NCBI RefSeq assembly: GCF_014640255.1
Contig: NZ_BMGP01000001.1
Coordinates: 62,001 to 126,000, forward strand
Direction: 5' to 3'
DNA length: 64,000 nucleotides
From: Subtercola lobariae
GTDB lineage: Bacteria; Actinomycetota; Actinomycetes; Actinomycetales; Microbacteriaceae
Below, in pieces: positions 1 to 8,438 of this stretch. The position numbers and the translations under genes are program-made. Numbering within the stretch: the stretch's first letter is position 1; each line of letters begins with the position of its first letter. The notes under the pieces are model-generated. The model made no database searches, was not told where the DNA came from, and worked only from the letters and a program-made list of their open reading frames with translations.

Positions 1-879
1 CGGCACACGGGCGGCCACGCCCCTGCCGCTATTCCATGGATGGGCGCGCTCGGGGCCCGCACTGAGCGCATCGTGATGGGAACGTCGGTGCTGACTCCGA
101 CCTTCCGATACCACCCCGCCGTGATTGCTCAGGCGTTCGGCACCCTGGGGGCGATGTTTCCTGAGCGCGTCATACTCGGGGTCGGTACGGGTGAATCGCT
201 GAATGAGTCTGCCCTGGGCATCCCGTGGCCTGACATCAAAGAGCGTTTCGCCAGGCTGAAAGAGGCCGTTCAGCTCATTCAGCAGCTCTGGCGCGACGAG
301 CGCGTCACGCACCACGGCGAGTATTACACCGTCGAGAACGTCACCATTTACGACCGGCCCGAGAAGCCTGTGCCTATCTACATCGGGGCGTCGGGGCCGG
401 CCGCTACCAGGCTCGCCGGGCGTATTGCCGACGGGTTCATCACCACCTCGGGCAAAGCGCCGAGTCTCTACGCCGACACGCTCGTGCCCGCGCTCGAAGA
501 CGGCATCGAGAAGGGCGGGCGTGCCGAGAAAGACGTCGACCGGCTGATGGAGATGAAGGTCTCGTTCGACCACGACGGCGACCGTGCCCTCGAAGACACG
601 CGGTTCTGGGGAGCGCTCGCGTTGAGCCCCGAAGAGAAGGTCAGCGTCGAAGACCCGTCAGAGATGGAGCGCTTGGCCGACGAGCTGCCCATCGAACGGG
701 TGGCGTCGCGCTGGATCGTGTCGACGGATGCCGATGAGCACGTCGAACGCATTCAGCAGTACATCGACCTCGGCTTTCGGCACCTCGTGTTTCATGCCCC
801 CGGCCACGACCAGGCGCGGTTCATCAAGCTGTACGGCGAAGAGGTCATTCCTCGCTTGCGCGCCCTCGAGCTCGACTGA
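1..879 (+). CDS. fgd: F420-dependent glucose-6-phosphate dehydrogenase, 5'-truncated by window edge
   Basis: The frame is open from base 1, where it reads RHTGGHAP...WMGALGART, so the ATG at 40 is internal and roughly 45 N-terminal residues lie outside the window. It belongs to the luciferase-like TIM-barrel family and matches mycobacterial Fgd1 closely: TPTFRYHPAVIAQAF, GVGTGESLNE, the RWIV block and the C-terminal HLVFHAPGHDQ. Fgd oxidises glucose-6-phosphate to 6-phosphogluconolactone and reduces F420 to F420H2, which feeds F420-dependent reductases. Seven bases separate it from the next monooxygenase gene, so the two are probably co-transcribed. The family call is secure; substrate specificity is inferred from similarity. 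Confidence 0.9.
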   Translation, partial: RHTGGHAPAAIPWMGALGARTERIVMGTSVLTPTFRYHPAVIAQAFGTLGAMFPERVILGVGTGESLNESALGIPWPDIKERFARLKEAVQLIQQLWRDERVTHHGEYYTVENVTIYDRPEKPVPIYIGASGPAATRLAGRIADGFITTSGKAPSLYADTLVPALEDGIEKGGRAEKDVDRLMEMKVSFDHDGDRALEDTRFWGALALSPEEKVSVEDPSEMERLADELPIERVASRWIVSTDADEHVERIQQYIDLGFRHLVFHAPGHDQARFIKLYGEEVIPRLRALELD

Positions 880-886
880 CTCGTTG

Positions 887-2332
887 ATGACCGAAGCGCC
901 CCTCAACCCTGCGCCGCCCCGCGGTACCGCGTCATCGGAGCCCACGCGGCTCGTGCTGAATCTCTTCGAAATGAACACCGTGGGGCACATCACCCATGGT
1001 CTCTGGCGTCAGCCCGGCAACAATCGGTCGCGTTACGCCGACCTGTCGTATTGGATCGAGCTTGCGACGCTGGCAGAGCAGGGCGGATTCGACACGATCT
1101 TTCTGGCCGACGTGCTCGGGGCGTATGACGTTTACCAAGGGTCTGCGGAGGTCGCTCTTCGTGAGGGCATTCAGATTCCGAACAACGACCCGATGCTGCT
1201 GATACCGGCGATGGCGGCGGTCACCGAGCACCTCGGGTTCGGAGTTACGTTCTCGACGAGCTACGAGCCTCCGTTCGCTTTCGCCAGGCGCATGTCGACG
1301 CTCGATCACCTCACGAACGGGCGCGTGGGCTGGAACGTCGTCACCTCGTATCTGCCCAACGCTGCGCGCAACTTCGGGCTGACCGACCAGATTCCGCACG
1401 ACGAGCGGTACGAAATTGCTGACGAGTTTCTCGATGTGGTCTACAAGCTATGGGAGGGTTCGTGGGATGACGATGCGGTCGTGGGCGATTCGGTGACGGG
1501 TGTCTATACCGACCCCAGCAAGGTTCGGGCGATCAATCATGTCGGCGAGCATTTCAGGGTGGCCGGCCCGCATCTTTCTGAACCATCGCCGCAGCGCACT
1601 CCGGTCATCTTTCAGGCGACAGGCTCGAAGGTAGGCATCGAGTTGGCCGGCCGGCACGCCGAAGTCATCTTCACGGGCGGCCGCGCGCCGGGCGACGCGG
1701 CACGAAACGTGGCCGCCATACGCGCTGCGAACGAACGAAACGGCAGGCTCGCTACCGACACCAAGTTCGTCGTGCAGGCGGCCGTGATCGTGGGCCGAAC
1801 AGATGCGGAGGTCGCCGAAAAACTCGAGCGGTACCGCCGATTCACCAGCGTGCAGGGCACGTTCGTTCAGCAGAGCATCCCGTTCGATCCGCTGCTGCAC
1901 CCGGCCGACATCACGGTTCGTGAAGCGCTCGAGCGTGAGGGTCTCTTCGACCTCATCGAGGCCGGCGGCCTGCCATTGAACATGGCGGTCGGGCAGTTTG
2001 CGGCGAGCCTCGATCAGGCTTGGCAGAAGCACTTCTTCGTGGCGGGAACACCAAAGGTAGTCGTCGACGAAATCGAGCGCTGGTTAGCCGAAGAGAACAT
2101 CGACGGCATCAACCTGCGGCAGTACCACAGCTTCGAGACGTTGCGCGATTTCGTCGAGCTCGTGGTGCCCGAGCTGCGGCGACGGGGGCTCGTATCGACG
2201 TCGCGCCCCGCGGGTGAGACTCTGCGCGAGCGGCTGTTCGGCGCCGGCCCGCGCCTGCCAGGGCGACACCTCGCGGCGCGCTATCGCGGCGGCGCGAACC
2301 TCGACGTGCCGCCGCCACCCTTCACGCACTGA
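887..2332 (+). CDS. NtaA/SnaA/DszA-type flavin-dependent monooxygenase
   Basis: A luciferase-like TIM-barrel of about 481 residues. The N-terminal strand LVLNLFEM followed by THGLWR, the GRVGWNVVTSY segment and PVIFQATGSK are typical of the NtaA/SnaA/DszA group, which uses reduced flavin from a separate reductase to oxidise small sulfur or nitrogen compounds such as nitrilotriacetate and sulfones. The ATG at 887, seven bases after the fgd stop, gives the standard N terminus; longer readings run into fgd. Its 3' end overlaps the convergent flavoprotein gene by 11 bases. The substrate cannot be told from sequence, and no flavin reductase gene is adjacent. Confidence 0.85.
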   Translation: MTEAPLNPAPPRGTASSEPTRLVLNLFEMNTVGHITHGLWRQPGNNRSRYADLSYWIELATLAEQGGFDTIFLADVLGAYDVYQGSAEVALREGIQIPNNDPMLLIPAMAAVTEHLGFGVTFSTSYEPPFAFARRMSTLDHLTNGRVGWNVVTSYLPNAARNFGLTDQIPHDERYEIADEFLDVVYKLWEGSWDDDAVVGDSVTGVYTDPSKVRAINHVGEHFRVAGPHLSEPSPQRTPVIFQATGSKVGIELAGRHAEVIFTGGRAPGDAARNVAAIRAANERNGRLATDTKFVVQAAVIVGRTDAEVAEKLERYRRFTSVQGTFVQQSIPFDPLLHPADITVREALEREGLFDLIEAGGLPLNMAVGQFAASLDQAWQKHFFVAGTPKVVVDEIERWLAEENIDGINLRQYHSFETLRDFVELVVPELRRRGLVSTSRPAGETLRERLFGAGPRLPGRHLAARYRGGANLDVPPPPFTH

Positions 2333-3812
2333 GCGTGCTCGTCAACTCCGCTCGCGAGACCGTGCGGTACGGCGCCGGGTCGAAGTGACCGTTCTGGGCG
2401 CGAAAAGATGCAGCCGTACCCGGCCAGAGCAGGGTCTGCCGGCCACTTCGTGCGTCGAGGTACCAGCTCGAGCATCCACCGCGCAGCCATACCGTTTCGG
2501 CGCTCGTTCTGTCGAGCTCGGCTGTGTACGACTGTTCGGCGTCGGCGCTCACCTCGAGCGTCTCGCGGGCATCGGCCAGCGCACCCAGAATGTAGTCGAT
2601 CTGGGTTTCGATCATCACGATCGACGAGTTGTGGCCGAGGCTGGCGAGCGGGCCGTCGATGATGAACAGGTTCGGAAAGCCATGCACAGCGGTCGACGCG
2701 AATGCCGTCATGCCGCCGGCCCAATGCTCGGCGAGCGTCTGACCGCCGAGCCCGTGAACGAGCCGCGCGAACGCCAGCTCGGTCGCCTCGAACCCGGTGG
2801 CCAGCACGAGTACGTCGAGTTCGAACGACGCTCCCGAGCCGGCTGTGGCGACGCGCCCCTCGACACTCACGAGCGGCGAGGTTTCGAGGGTGACCTGTGT
2901 CGACGCCATCGCCGGGTAGTAGTCGCTTGAGATCAGCACTCGCTTGCAGCCGATCTCGTAGTCGGGCGTCAGCTGCCGCCGCAGTACGGGGTCGTCGACC
3001 TGCGCTTCGAGGTGAGCCAGCGCCCGCGCACGATGGCTTCGCGCGGCATTGCTGTCGTGCAGTTTCTGCGCGAACCCCTGCTCGGCCTCGGCGAAGTATT
3101 CGGCGCGCCGAGCGTCGAGCGACTCCGGATGCTCGGCGAATCGGGCCCGCTCGGCCTCACTGAAAGCGCGATCGAGCCGCGCAATCACGTACGGCGCACT
3201 GCGCTGAAACACCACTACTTCGGCGCCTAGCGCAACCAGCTGCGGAACCACCTGAACCGCTGATGCCCCCGTGCCCACCACGCCCACGCGTTTTCCGGAG
3301 ACATCGACATCGTGTCGCCATTCGGCGGTGTGAAACTGCGGCCCTTCGAACGTTTCTAGCCCGTCGATCGCGGCGATGCGCGGCTCAGAAAGCCGGCCGG
3401 CCGCGCTGATCAGCACCCGCGCGGTGAACGCCCCGCGAGAGGTGGTCAGGTGCCAGAGGTTCTGCCGGGCATCCCACCGCGCATTCTGCAGGGAGGTGCC
3501 GAAGCGGATGCTCGGCAGCAAACCCTCGCTTGCGGCGACCTCGCGCAGATACCCGTGTATCTCGGATCCCGAAGCGAACACCCGCGACCAGTCGGCCTTC
3601 TGGCGAAACGAAAACGAGTAAAGCTGAGACGGAATGTCGCAAGCGACGCCCGGGTAGGTGTTTGCGCGCCAGGTGCCGCCCACGTCGTCGGCGCGCTCGA
3701 GAATGAGAAACGTGCGCTCGGCCTGGCGGCGCAGGCGCACGCCCATGCCAAGCCCGGCGAACCCGGCGCCGATGATGATGACGTCGGCGTGAGTGCTGCT
3801 CGCGTCACTCAC
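2322..3812 (-). CDS. FAD/NAD(P)-dependent monooxygenase, Baeyer-Villiger type
   Basis: About 496 residues with two Rossmann motifs, GAGFAG at residues 15-20 for FAD and GTGASA near 180 for NAD(P). Between them (155-165) lies FEGPQFHTAEW, which fits the FxGxxxHxxxW fingerprint of Baeyer-Villiger and N-hydroxylating flavin monooxygenases; the residue after W is R rather than the usual P or D. These enzymes insert one O2 oxygen into ketones or oxidise heteroatoms. I chose the GTG at 3812, which overlaps the fbiC stop by 8 bases and puts the first FAD strand at residue 11. That overlap implies translational coupling to fbiC. The substrate is unknown. Confidence 0.82.
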   Translation of the reverse strand: MSDASSTHADVIIIGAGFAGLGMGVRLRRQAERTFLILERADDVGGTWRANTYPGVACDIPSQLYSFSFRQKADWSRVFASGSEIHGYLREVAASEGLLPSIRFGTSLQNARWDARQNLWHLTTSRGAFTARVLISAAGRLSEPRIAAIDGLETFEGPQFHTAEWRHDVDVSGKRVGVVGTGASAVQVVPQLVALGAEVVVFQRSAPYVIARLDRAFSEAERARFAEHPESLDARRAEYFAEAEQGFAQKLHDSNAARSHRARALAHLEAQVDDPVLRRQLTPDYEIGCKRVLISSDYYPAMASTQVTLETSPLVSVEGRVATAGSGASFELDVLVLATGFEATELAFARLVHGLGGQTLAEHWAGGMTAFASTAVHGFPNLFIIDGPLASLGHNSSIVMIETQIDYILGALADARETLEVSADAEQSYTAELDRTSAETVWLRGGCSSWYLDARSGRQTLLWPGTAASFRAQNGHFDPAPYRTVSRAELTSTLSA

Positions 3813-6411
3813 CGTTGGGCGTCTCGTACAGTGTTGTGCGTTGGCGGGCTTCTCGGCCGAGGGCAGCCGCGATGGCATGAGCGTCTGCGACGGTAAGGGT
3901 TCGGCCGTCTTCTGGCCCGGCAGCGGGATTCAGGGTTCCGTCGAGCAGGAGCCCACCGAGGTCATCGGCGCCGCCTCGCAGCACCGCGGTCGTGGTGGCG
4001 AGGCCCAGCTTCGTCCATGCGGCCTGAATGTGGTCGATGCGCCCCGCGAGCATCAGCCGGCTGACGGCGTGCACCGCTCGGGTCTCCCGAAGGTCGGGGC
4101 CCGAGCGCCGCCGCGCCGCGAGTTCCGACAGCGTCGGCTCCGCGTCGGCGCTAGACGGCGTCGGCCACACATCGAAGGCCTCGGATCCCCGCCGCGCGTC
4201 GACGCCAGATGGCTCCGGCTGCGGTAGCGGCTGTGCGTCAGCAGCAACGAACGGCATGGGGATGAACTCGGTGAAGCCACCCGTCGCATCCTGAATCGAT
4301 GCGAGCGCGCGCAGGTGCGCGACCTGCTGCGCGGGGCTCTCGACGTGGCCGTAGACCATGGTCGCGGTCGACCGCAGGCCGGCGCGGTGAGCCGCAGTGA
4401 GGTTGCTGATCCATTCGGCAACCGGCATGTCGGTGCTTGCACTCAGCTCGGCCCGAACGGCGTCGTCGAGAATTCGGGCGCCCGTACCCGGAACAGAATC
4501 GACCCCAGCCGCGCGCAACGCCACCAGGTACTCGTCGAGAGACAACCCCGCGCGGGCAGCGCCATCTGCCAACTCAGCTGGCCGAAAGGCATGCAGGTGG
4601 ATGCCGGGTGCCCCGGCCTTCACGGCACGCGCCAGGTCGAAGTACGCGGTCGCCCCGAGGTCACGGTGCGCCAGGCCCTGCATGCAGATTTCGGTCGCCC
4701 CGAGCATCCACGCCTCGGCCGTCAGCGCCGACACGTCGTCGAGGGTCAGCGTCGCCGCGATGTCGAGACGCGGCGCGGTCGGCGCCGGGCTGGCCACAGT
4801 CGCAAGAGCCGGAGATGCCAGGGTGCGCCCCGCAAGAGTATGTGCCACCCCAGTCGCATCGCCCCGCCGAGCGCGAACGAGCGTCGCATCGAGGTTGCGA
4901 TTCACCGCGTAGGTGAGGGTCGACCCGAGTCGCGTCTCGCGAACCGAGTCAGCGAGATCTGTCAGCGCGTCGAGTTCGGCCTCCGTCGCAGACAGCAGAA
5001 GCACGTAGTCGGCATCATCAAGTTCCGCGGGCGTGCGCTCGGCAGCCGCGAGCACAGCGGCAAACCCGGAATCGCGGGCGACAGAGGAATGACGGGGCGC
5101 CAGTTCAGCTTGACCGACCGGCTGCGGCCGAGCATCCGCTCGCGCCAGCCCCGACGCGTCGGCCAGGGCAAGCACGGCCGGCAGCACGCCCTCATCGATC
5201 CACTCTTCGGGTTCGCGCACGAAATGTGGGTGCGCCGTCAGTCGTTCGCGCAACTCGAACCCGCTCGACGAAGTCAGCCGCGCCAGCTCGTCGATCTGCG
5301 GCCACGGCCGCTCGGGGTTCACGTGATCGGGCGTCAGCGGGCTGACCCCGCCCCAATCGTCGATTCCGGCCCGAATCAGCAGCGCCAATTCGGCCGCGTC
5401 GGTGAGGTTCGGCGGAGCCTGAATGCGCGCATTCGCTCCCATCACGAGCCGCGTCACCGCTACCGCCGCGATGTACTCCTCAGTCTCGAGGTCGATCTCG
5501 TGCATCATCGCCGTAGCGTCTTTGGCCCGAAAGTTCTGCACAATGGTCTCTTGAATGTGCCCGTGCAGGCGAGCGGATGCCCGTATAGCCAGCATCGAAT
5601 CAACCCGTTCGGCGTAGTTCTCACCGATGCCGAACAGCACCCCGGTGGTGAACGGAATCTTCGAGCGCCCCGCATCGTCGAGCACCCGCAGCCTGACGGC
5701 TGGGTCTTTGTCGGGCGAGCCGTAGTGCGCGCCGCTCTTCTCCGACCAGAGCCGCGTTGCGGTGGTCTCGAGCATCATGCCCATCGACGGCCCGACCGGT
5801 TTGAGGCGCTGCATTTCGGCCCACGTCATCACCCCGGGGTTGAGATGCGGTAGCAGCCCTGTCTGGGCGAGCACCTGCTCGGCCGCGTCGCGCACGTAGT
5901 CGAGGGTGGAATCGTAGCCGTGCGCATCCAGCCACTCGCGTGCCGCCGGCCAGCGGTTCTCGGGACGGTCGCCGAGCGTGAACAGCGCCTCTTTGCAACC
6001 CATCGCCGCCCCCTGCCGGGCGACCTCGATCACCTCATCGATAGGCAAAAACGGCGCCTTGCCCTCTTTGGCCAGCTTGCCGGGCGTCGACACGAAAATG
6101 CAGTAGTGGCAGCGGTCTTGGCAGAGGTGCGTCAGCGGAATGAACACCTTGCGCGAGTATGTAATGACGCGCGGCCGGCCCGCGGCCGCAAGACCCTCAT
6201 CGCGCAGGGCGCTCGCGATGTCGAGCAGTTCTTCGAGACGCCGCCCCCTGGCGTGCAGTAGCGTCTCGGCGGTGTGTGCGTCGGGAGTCTCCGCCCGGGC
6301 ACTCACCAGGGCGCGCGCAATCGCATCGTCGCTGGGCGTGAACGCCTGGCTCACGGCCGGTTCGGCGATCGTTCGGGAGTTACCGATCGCCGGCAGTCGA
6401 ACGGCGGGCAT
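3805..6411 (-). CDS. fbiC: FO synthase (CofG-CofH fusion) with cysteine-free CofH half
   Basis: At 868 residues this is the usual length of actinobacterial FbiC, which joins tyrosine to a flavin precursor to make the F420 chromophore FO, using two radical-SAM halves. The CofG half is intact, with CQDRCHYC (C97, C101, C104) as the Fe-S/SAM motif and the conserved THLC, GDRPE and MMLE segments. The CofH half keeps VNRN, ATEICMQG, HAFRP, MVYGH, GGFTEF and RQRTTLYETPNGE, but where its CxxxCxxC should follow VNRN (residues 504-525) there is no cysteine, only an Ala/Arg/Pro-rich stretch. CofG activity is plausible; CofH chemistry as known should fail. fgd lies nearby, so F420 is evidently relevant to this strain. 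Confidence 0.88.
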   Translation of the reverse strand: MPAVRLPAIGNSRTIAEPAVSQAFTPSDDAIARALVSARAETPDAHTAETLLHARGRRLEELLDIASALRDEGLAAAGRPRVITYSRKVFIPLTHLCQDRCHYCIFVSTPGKLAKEGKAPFLPIDEVIEVARQGAAMGCKEALFTLGDRPENRWPAAREWLDAHGYDSTLDYVRDAAEQVLAQTGLLPHLNPGVMTWAEMQRLKPVGPSMGMMLETTATRLWSEKSGAHYGSPDKDPAVRLRVLDDAGRSKIPFTTGVLFGIGENYAERVDSMLAIRASARLHGHIQETIVQNFRAKDATAMMHEIDLETEEYIAAVAVTRLVMGANARIQAPPNLTDAAELALLIRAGIDDWGGVSPLTPDHVNPERPWPQIDELARLTSSSGFELRERLTAHPHFVREPEEWIDEGVLPAVLALADASGLARADARPQPVGQAELAPRHSSVARDSGFAAVLAAAERTPAELDDADYVLLLSATEAELDALTDLADSVRETRLGSTLTYAVNRNLDATLVRARRGDATGVAHTLAGRTLASPALATVASPAPTAPRLDIAATLTLDDVSALTAEAWMLGATEICMQGLAHRDLGATAYFDLARAVKAGAPGIHLHAFRPAELADGAARAGLSLDEYLVALRAAGVDSVPGTGARILDDAVRAELSASTDMPVAEWISNLTAAHRAGLRSTATMVYGHVESPAQQVAHLRALASIQDATGGFTEFIPMPFVAADAQPLPQPEPSGVDARRGSEAFDVWPTPSSADAEPTLSELAARRRSGPDLRETRAVHAVSRLMLAGRIDHIQAAWTKLGLATTTAVLRGGADDLGGLLLDGTLNPAAGPEDGRTLTVADAHAIAAALGREARQRTTLYETPNGE

Positions 6412-6505
6412 GTGTTCCTACTCTGTATCGATCGTCAAACGCACGGTGTCGTTTCAGACTATCCGAGCGAACTGCACCCAGCTGAAGGTGTTCGTAGGTG
6501 CGCGT

Positions 6506-7768
6506 TCAACTCGCTCGCACGCGACGACCGATGCGCTCGTTCAAGCGGTCGAGCTCATCCATCACCTCTTGAGCCACCCATACCCGGTCGCGACGCTTAC
6601 CCGTGAGTTCGCGCAGCACCGAGCTTCTGGTGAGGCGGTCGAGCGCCAGAAACGTCGTCGACGTCGAGGCGCTCGAGAGAGTGGATGCCCGCGCCGACGT
6701 CAAGACGGGAACAGCAAGCAAGCTCTCGATGATGTGCTCGTCGGCCGACCCAGAGCGCGGCTCTGCCAGTGCCTTCCACTGAGCGGGCAACGCGGCGAGA
6801 GCGGCGGCCGATTTCACGGCCTCTGTTGATGCCAATGAGGCAGACCGCGCGAGGTAGGCGACGAATTCGTCTGCGGCACCTTCGCGGTAGTCGTTGACGA
6901 GTGAGAAGTACCTCGTCGTATCGGCCAGCATCGCAGACGCGATCGGTGGCACCGTCGTGGTGGTCAGGCCGCGTCGGCGCAGCACCGCCGAAATGAGTGC
7001 GCGCCCGATGCGCCCGTTGCCGTCGGTGAAGGGGTGGATCGACTCGAACTGTGCATGGGCAATTGCGGCCTGGGCGATGGCCGAAATGTCGTCACGGGCA
7101 CAGAAGGCCAGCAGATCATCCATCAGGCCTGGCAGACGTGAAGGGGCTGGCGGAACGTGGATTGCATCGCGAGGGGTGTAGTCGCTGCCGCCGATCCAGT
7201 TCTGCACGTCTCTGATGCGCCCGGCGTACGACGATTCGGTGAGATCATCGGCCATCAGGGCTCGGTGGGCGTGGAGCATGTCGTCGAGGTTGATTCTGCC
7301 CGCCTCGCCTACCGCGTCTACGAAGGCAGTGAGCGCCGTGATGGCTGCTACGGTCTCGTCGGCCGACCGGCTTGCCACTGAGCCTGCCATTGATCGAAGA
7401 AACTCGTCGGGGGCGGCATCGATGCTCTCGATCTTCGATGACGCCACCGACTCTGTGCGAATGAGAAAGCCACCCAGCCCGCTCAGGTATGTTCCCGCTC
7501 CGGCGTCGAGCGAGGAGACATCGGCCGCCGCGCGCTCGAGCAGCGCGGCCGTTTCTGTCGAGGGCCGAAATTCGAGCCGGGCGATACGGGGCGGAATCGA
7601 AGCAGAGTAGCTCGAAAAATCCCGGTCTTCGCGTGGCGGCGAGCCTTGGTGGTAGCTACGCGAACTCCATGTCAGAACTTCGCGCTCGTGCGGCGGCCAT
7701 GTGTCGTCGGGTTGCGGTAGGCCTGTGCTGTTTATCGCTCTCGCTTCTGTGTTGCGTGCCACTGCCAT
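6506..7768 (-). CDS. Fic family AMP-transferase-like protein with C-terminal winged helix
   Basis: A 420-residue Fic-domain protein. HPFTDGNGRIGR (245-256) is a complete HxFxxGNGRxxR active site, so nucleotidyl transfer (usually AMP) onto a protein hydroxyl is plausible. SSKIES (110-115) resembles the N-terminal S/TxxxE[G/N] inhibitory helix of class II Fic proteins, with S in the last position. The last 80 or so residues look like a small helix-turn-helix domain, as in many free-standing bacterial Fic proteins. The ATG at 7768 sits inside an array of 40-bp-spaced palindromes and has no strong ribosome site, which suggests autoregulation. Target unknown; no toxin-antitoxin partner is adjacent. 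Confidence 0.85.
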   Translation of the reverse strand: MAVARNTEARAINSTGLPQPDDTWPPHEREVLTWSSRSYHQGSPPREDRDFSSYSASIPPRIARLEFRPSTETAALLERAAADVSSLDAGAGTYLSGLGGFLIRTESVASSKIESIDAAPDEFLRSMAGSVASRSADETVAAITALTAFVDAVGEAGRINLDDMLHAHRALMADDLTESSYAGRIRDVQNWIGGSDYTPRDAIHVPPAPSRLPGLMDDLLAFCARDDISAIAQAAIAHAQFESIHPFTDGNGRIGRALISAVLRRRGLTTTTVPPIASAMLADTTRYFSLVNDYREGAADEFVAYLARSASLASTEAVKSAAALAALPAQWKALAEPRSGSADEHIIESLLAVPVLTSARASTLSSASTSTTFLALDRLTRSSVLRELTGKRRDRVWVAQEVMDELDRLNERIGRRVRAS

Positions 7769-7873
7769 AGGAATAGCCTATCTCGTTATTCCGATTTATC
7801 ACCAAAATAGGAATAGCAGCCTTTACTATTCCGATTTACGGCCAAAATCGGAATAATGATTATCGCTATTCCG
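7768..7873. promoter_or_regulatory. 40-bp-periodic palindromic operator array upstream of fic
   Basis: Two 29-bp palindromes, TATTCCGATTT-N6/7-AAAA(T)(C/A)GGAATA, lie at 7787-7815 and 7827-7855, exactly 40 bp apart. A right half-site (GGAATA ending at 7775) and a left half-site (TATTCCG from 7867) continue the same 40-bp register on both sides. The spacers of about 11 bp differ. The right-hand end overlaps the fic start codon region, so occupancy would block initiation. Candidate binder: the winged-helix domain of the Fic protein itself (inference). The 354 bases between fic and the CHY gene otherwise hold only the weak ORF at 7856. Confidence 0.6.
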
Positions 7874-8008
7874 ACAGCGTGGATGCCCGGCCGCCCCGAG
7901 GGCGCCCTCTGGTACGACGTGCCCCTCATCGGCTATGTGAACACGTGGATCACCGGCCCCTCGCGGGCTTACGTCGTGCCCCACGTAGCGGTCGCGCTCT
8001 TCGGGTAA
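7856..8008 (+). CDS. Possible small hydrophobic protein or gene remnant
   Basis: A 50-codon frame beginning MIIAIPTAWMPGRPEG and ending HVAVALFG before TAA. It is moderately hydrophobic with a WYDVPLIGYVNTW centre. I see no ribosome site, and the ATG lies in the operator array of the divergent fic gene. It could be the tail of a decayed gene; nothing in it is recognisable. Confidence 0.2.
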   Translation: MIIAIPTAWMPGRPEGALWYDVPLIGYVNTWITGPSRAYVVPHVAVALFG

Positions 8009-8122
8009 CGCCGCCTTCATGGGCTTCTCGGAGTGGCGCGAGCGTCGTCGCCGCCTCGGTAAACATAACCCTGAATCCTCGGTAAACGCGACCCTCAGGT
8101 CGCCGAAGCGCTGAAAATCGGC

Positions 8123-8437
8123 TCACGCCTGGGCGAAGTAGAGGTGCGAGTGCAGGCGGCAGCCGGGGTTGAAGAATGCGCCGCACCGAGGGCAGTCGTC
8201 AACGCCGAGGTACTCGGCGATGGTCAGTTCTGAGTCGCACACACCGCAGAGCACCGCCGGGGTGTCGAACGCCGCGACCGGCCACGTGCGGGCCGGATGA
8301 CCCGCCGCTTCTTCGTGGCAGAGGTGGCACGGGTAATAGTCGCCGCAGCAAGCGAATTTGATTGCGATCACGTCGAGCGCCGAGTGATAGTGGATGCACC
8401 GGGTCTGCTCATCGACTACGGCTCCGTGAATGCGCAC
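8123..8437 (-). CDS. CHY-type zinc finger protein
   Basis: A 104-residue protein with the CHY zinc-finger pattern: a leading C-x-H-Y-H (CIHYHS), then ACCGDYYPCHLCH, CGVCDSEL, CPRCGAFFNPGC and H-x-H near the end, enough Cys/His for about three zinc sites. This family includes yeast Hot13 and uncharacterised bacterial proteins; the bacterial role is unknown. The GTG start at 8437 is one base after the bioN stop, so it is probably the last gene of the bioYMN operon. That placement raises the possibility of a metal or redox function linked to biotin enzymes, which is speculation. Confidence 0.8.
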   Translation of the reverse strand: MRIHGAVVDEQTRCIHYHSALDVIAIKFACCGDYYPCHLCHEEAAGHPARTWPVAAFDTPAVLCGVCDSELTIAEYLGVDDCPRCGAFFNPGCRLHSHLYFAQA

Positions 8438-8438
8438 C

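Noticed and set aside
4740-4905. Frameshift as the cause of the missing CofH cysteines
   Set aside because: The other two reverse-strand frames contain scattered Cys but no CxxxCxxC followed by FAFAQ-like residues, and the frame is intact on both sides.
6506-7768. Fic as part of a toxin-antitoxin pair
   Set aside because: No small antitoxin ORF overlaps or adjoins it; the inhibitory helix appears internal (SSKIES).
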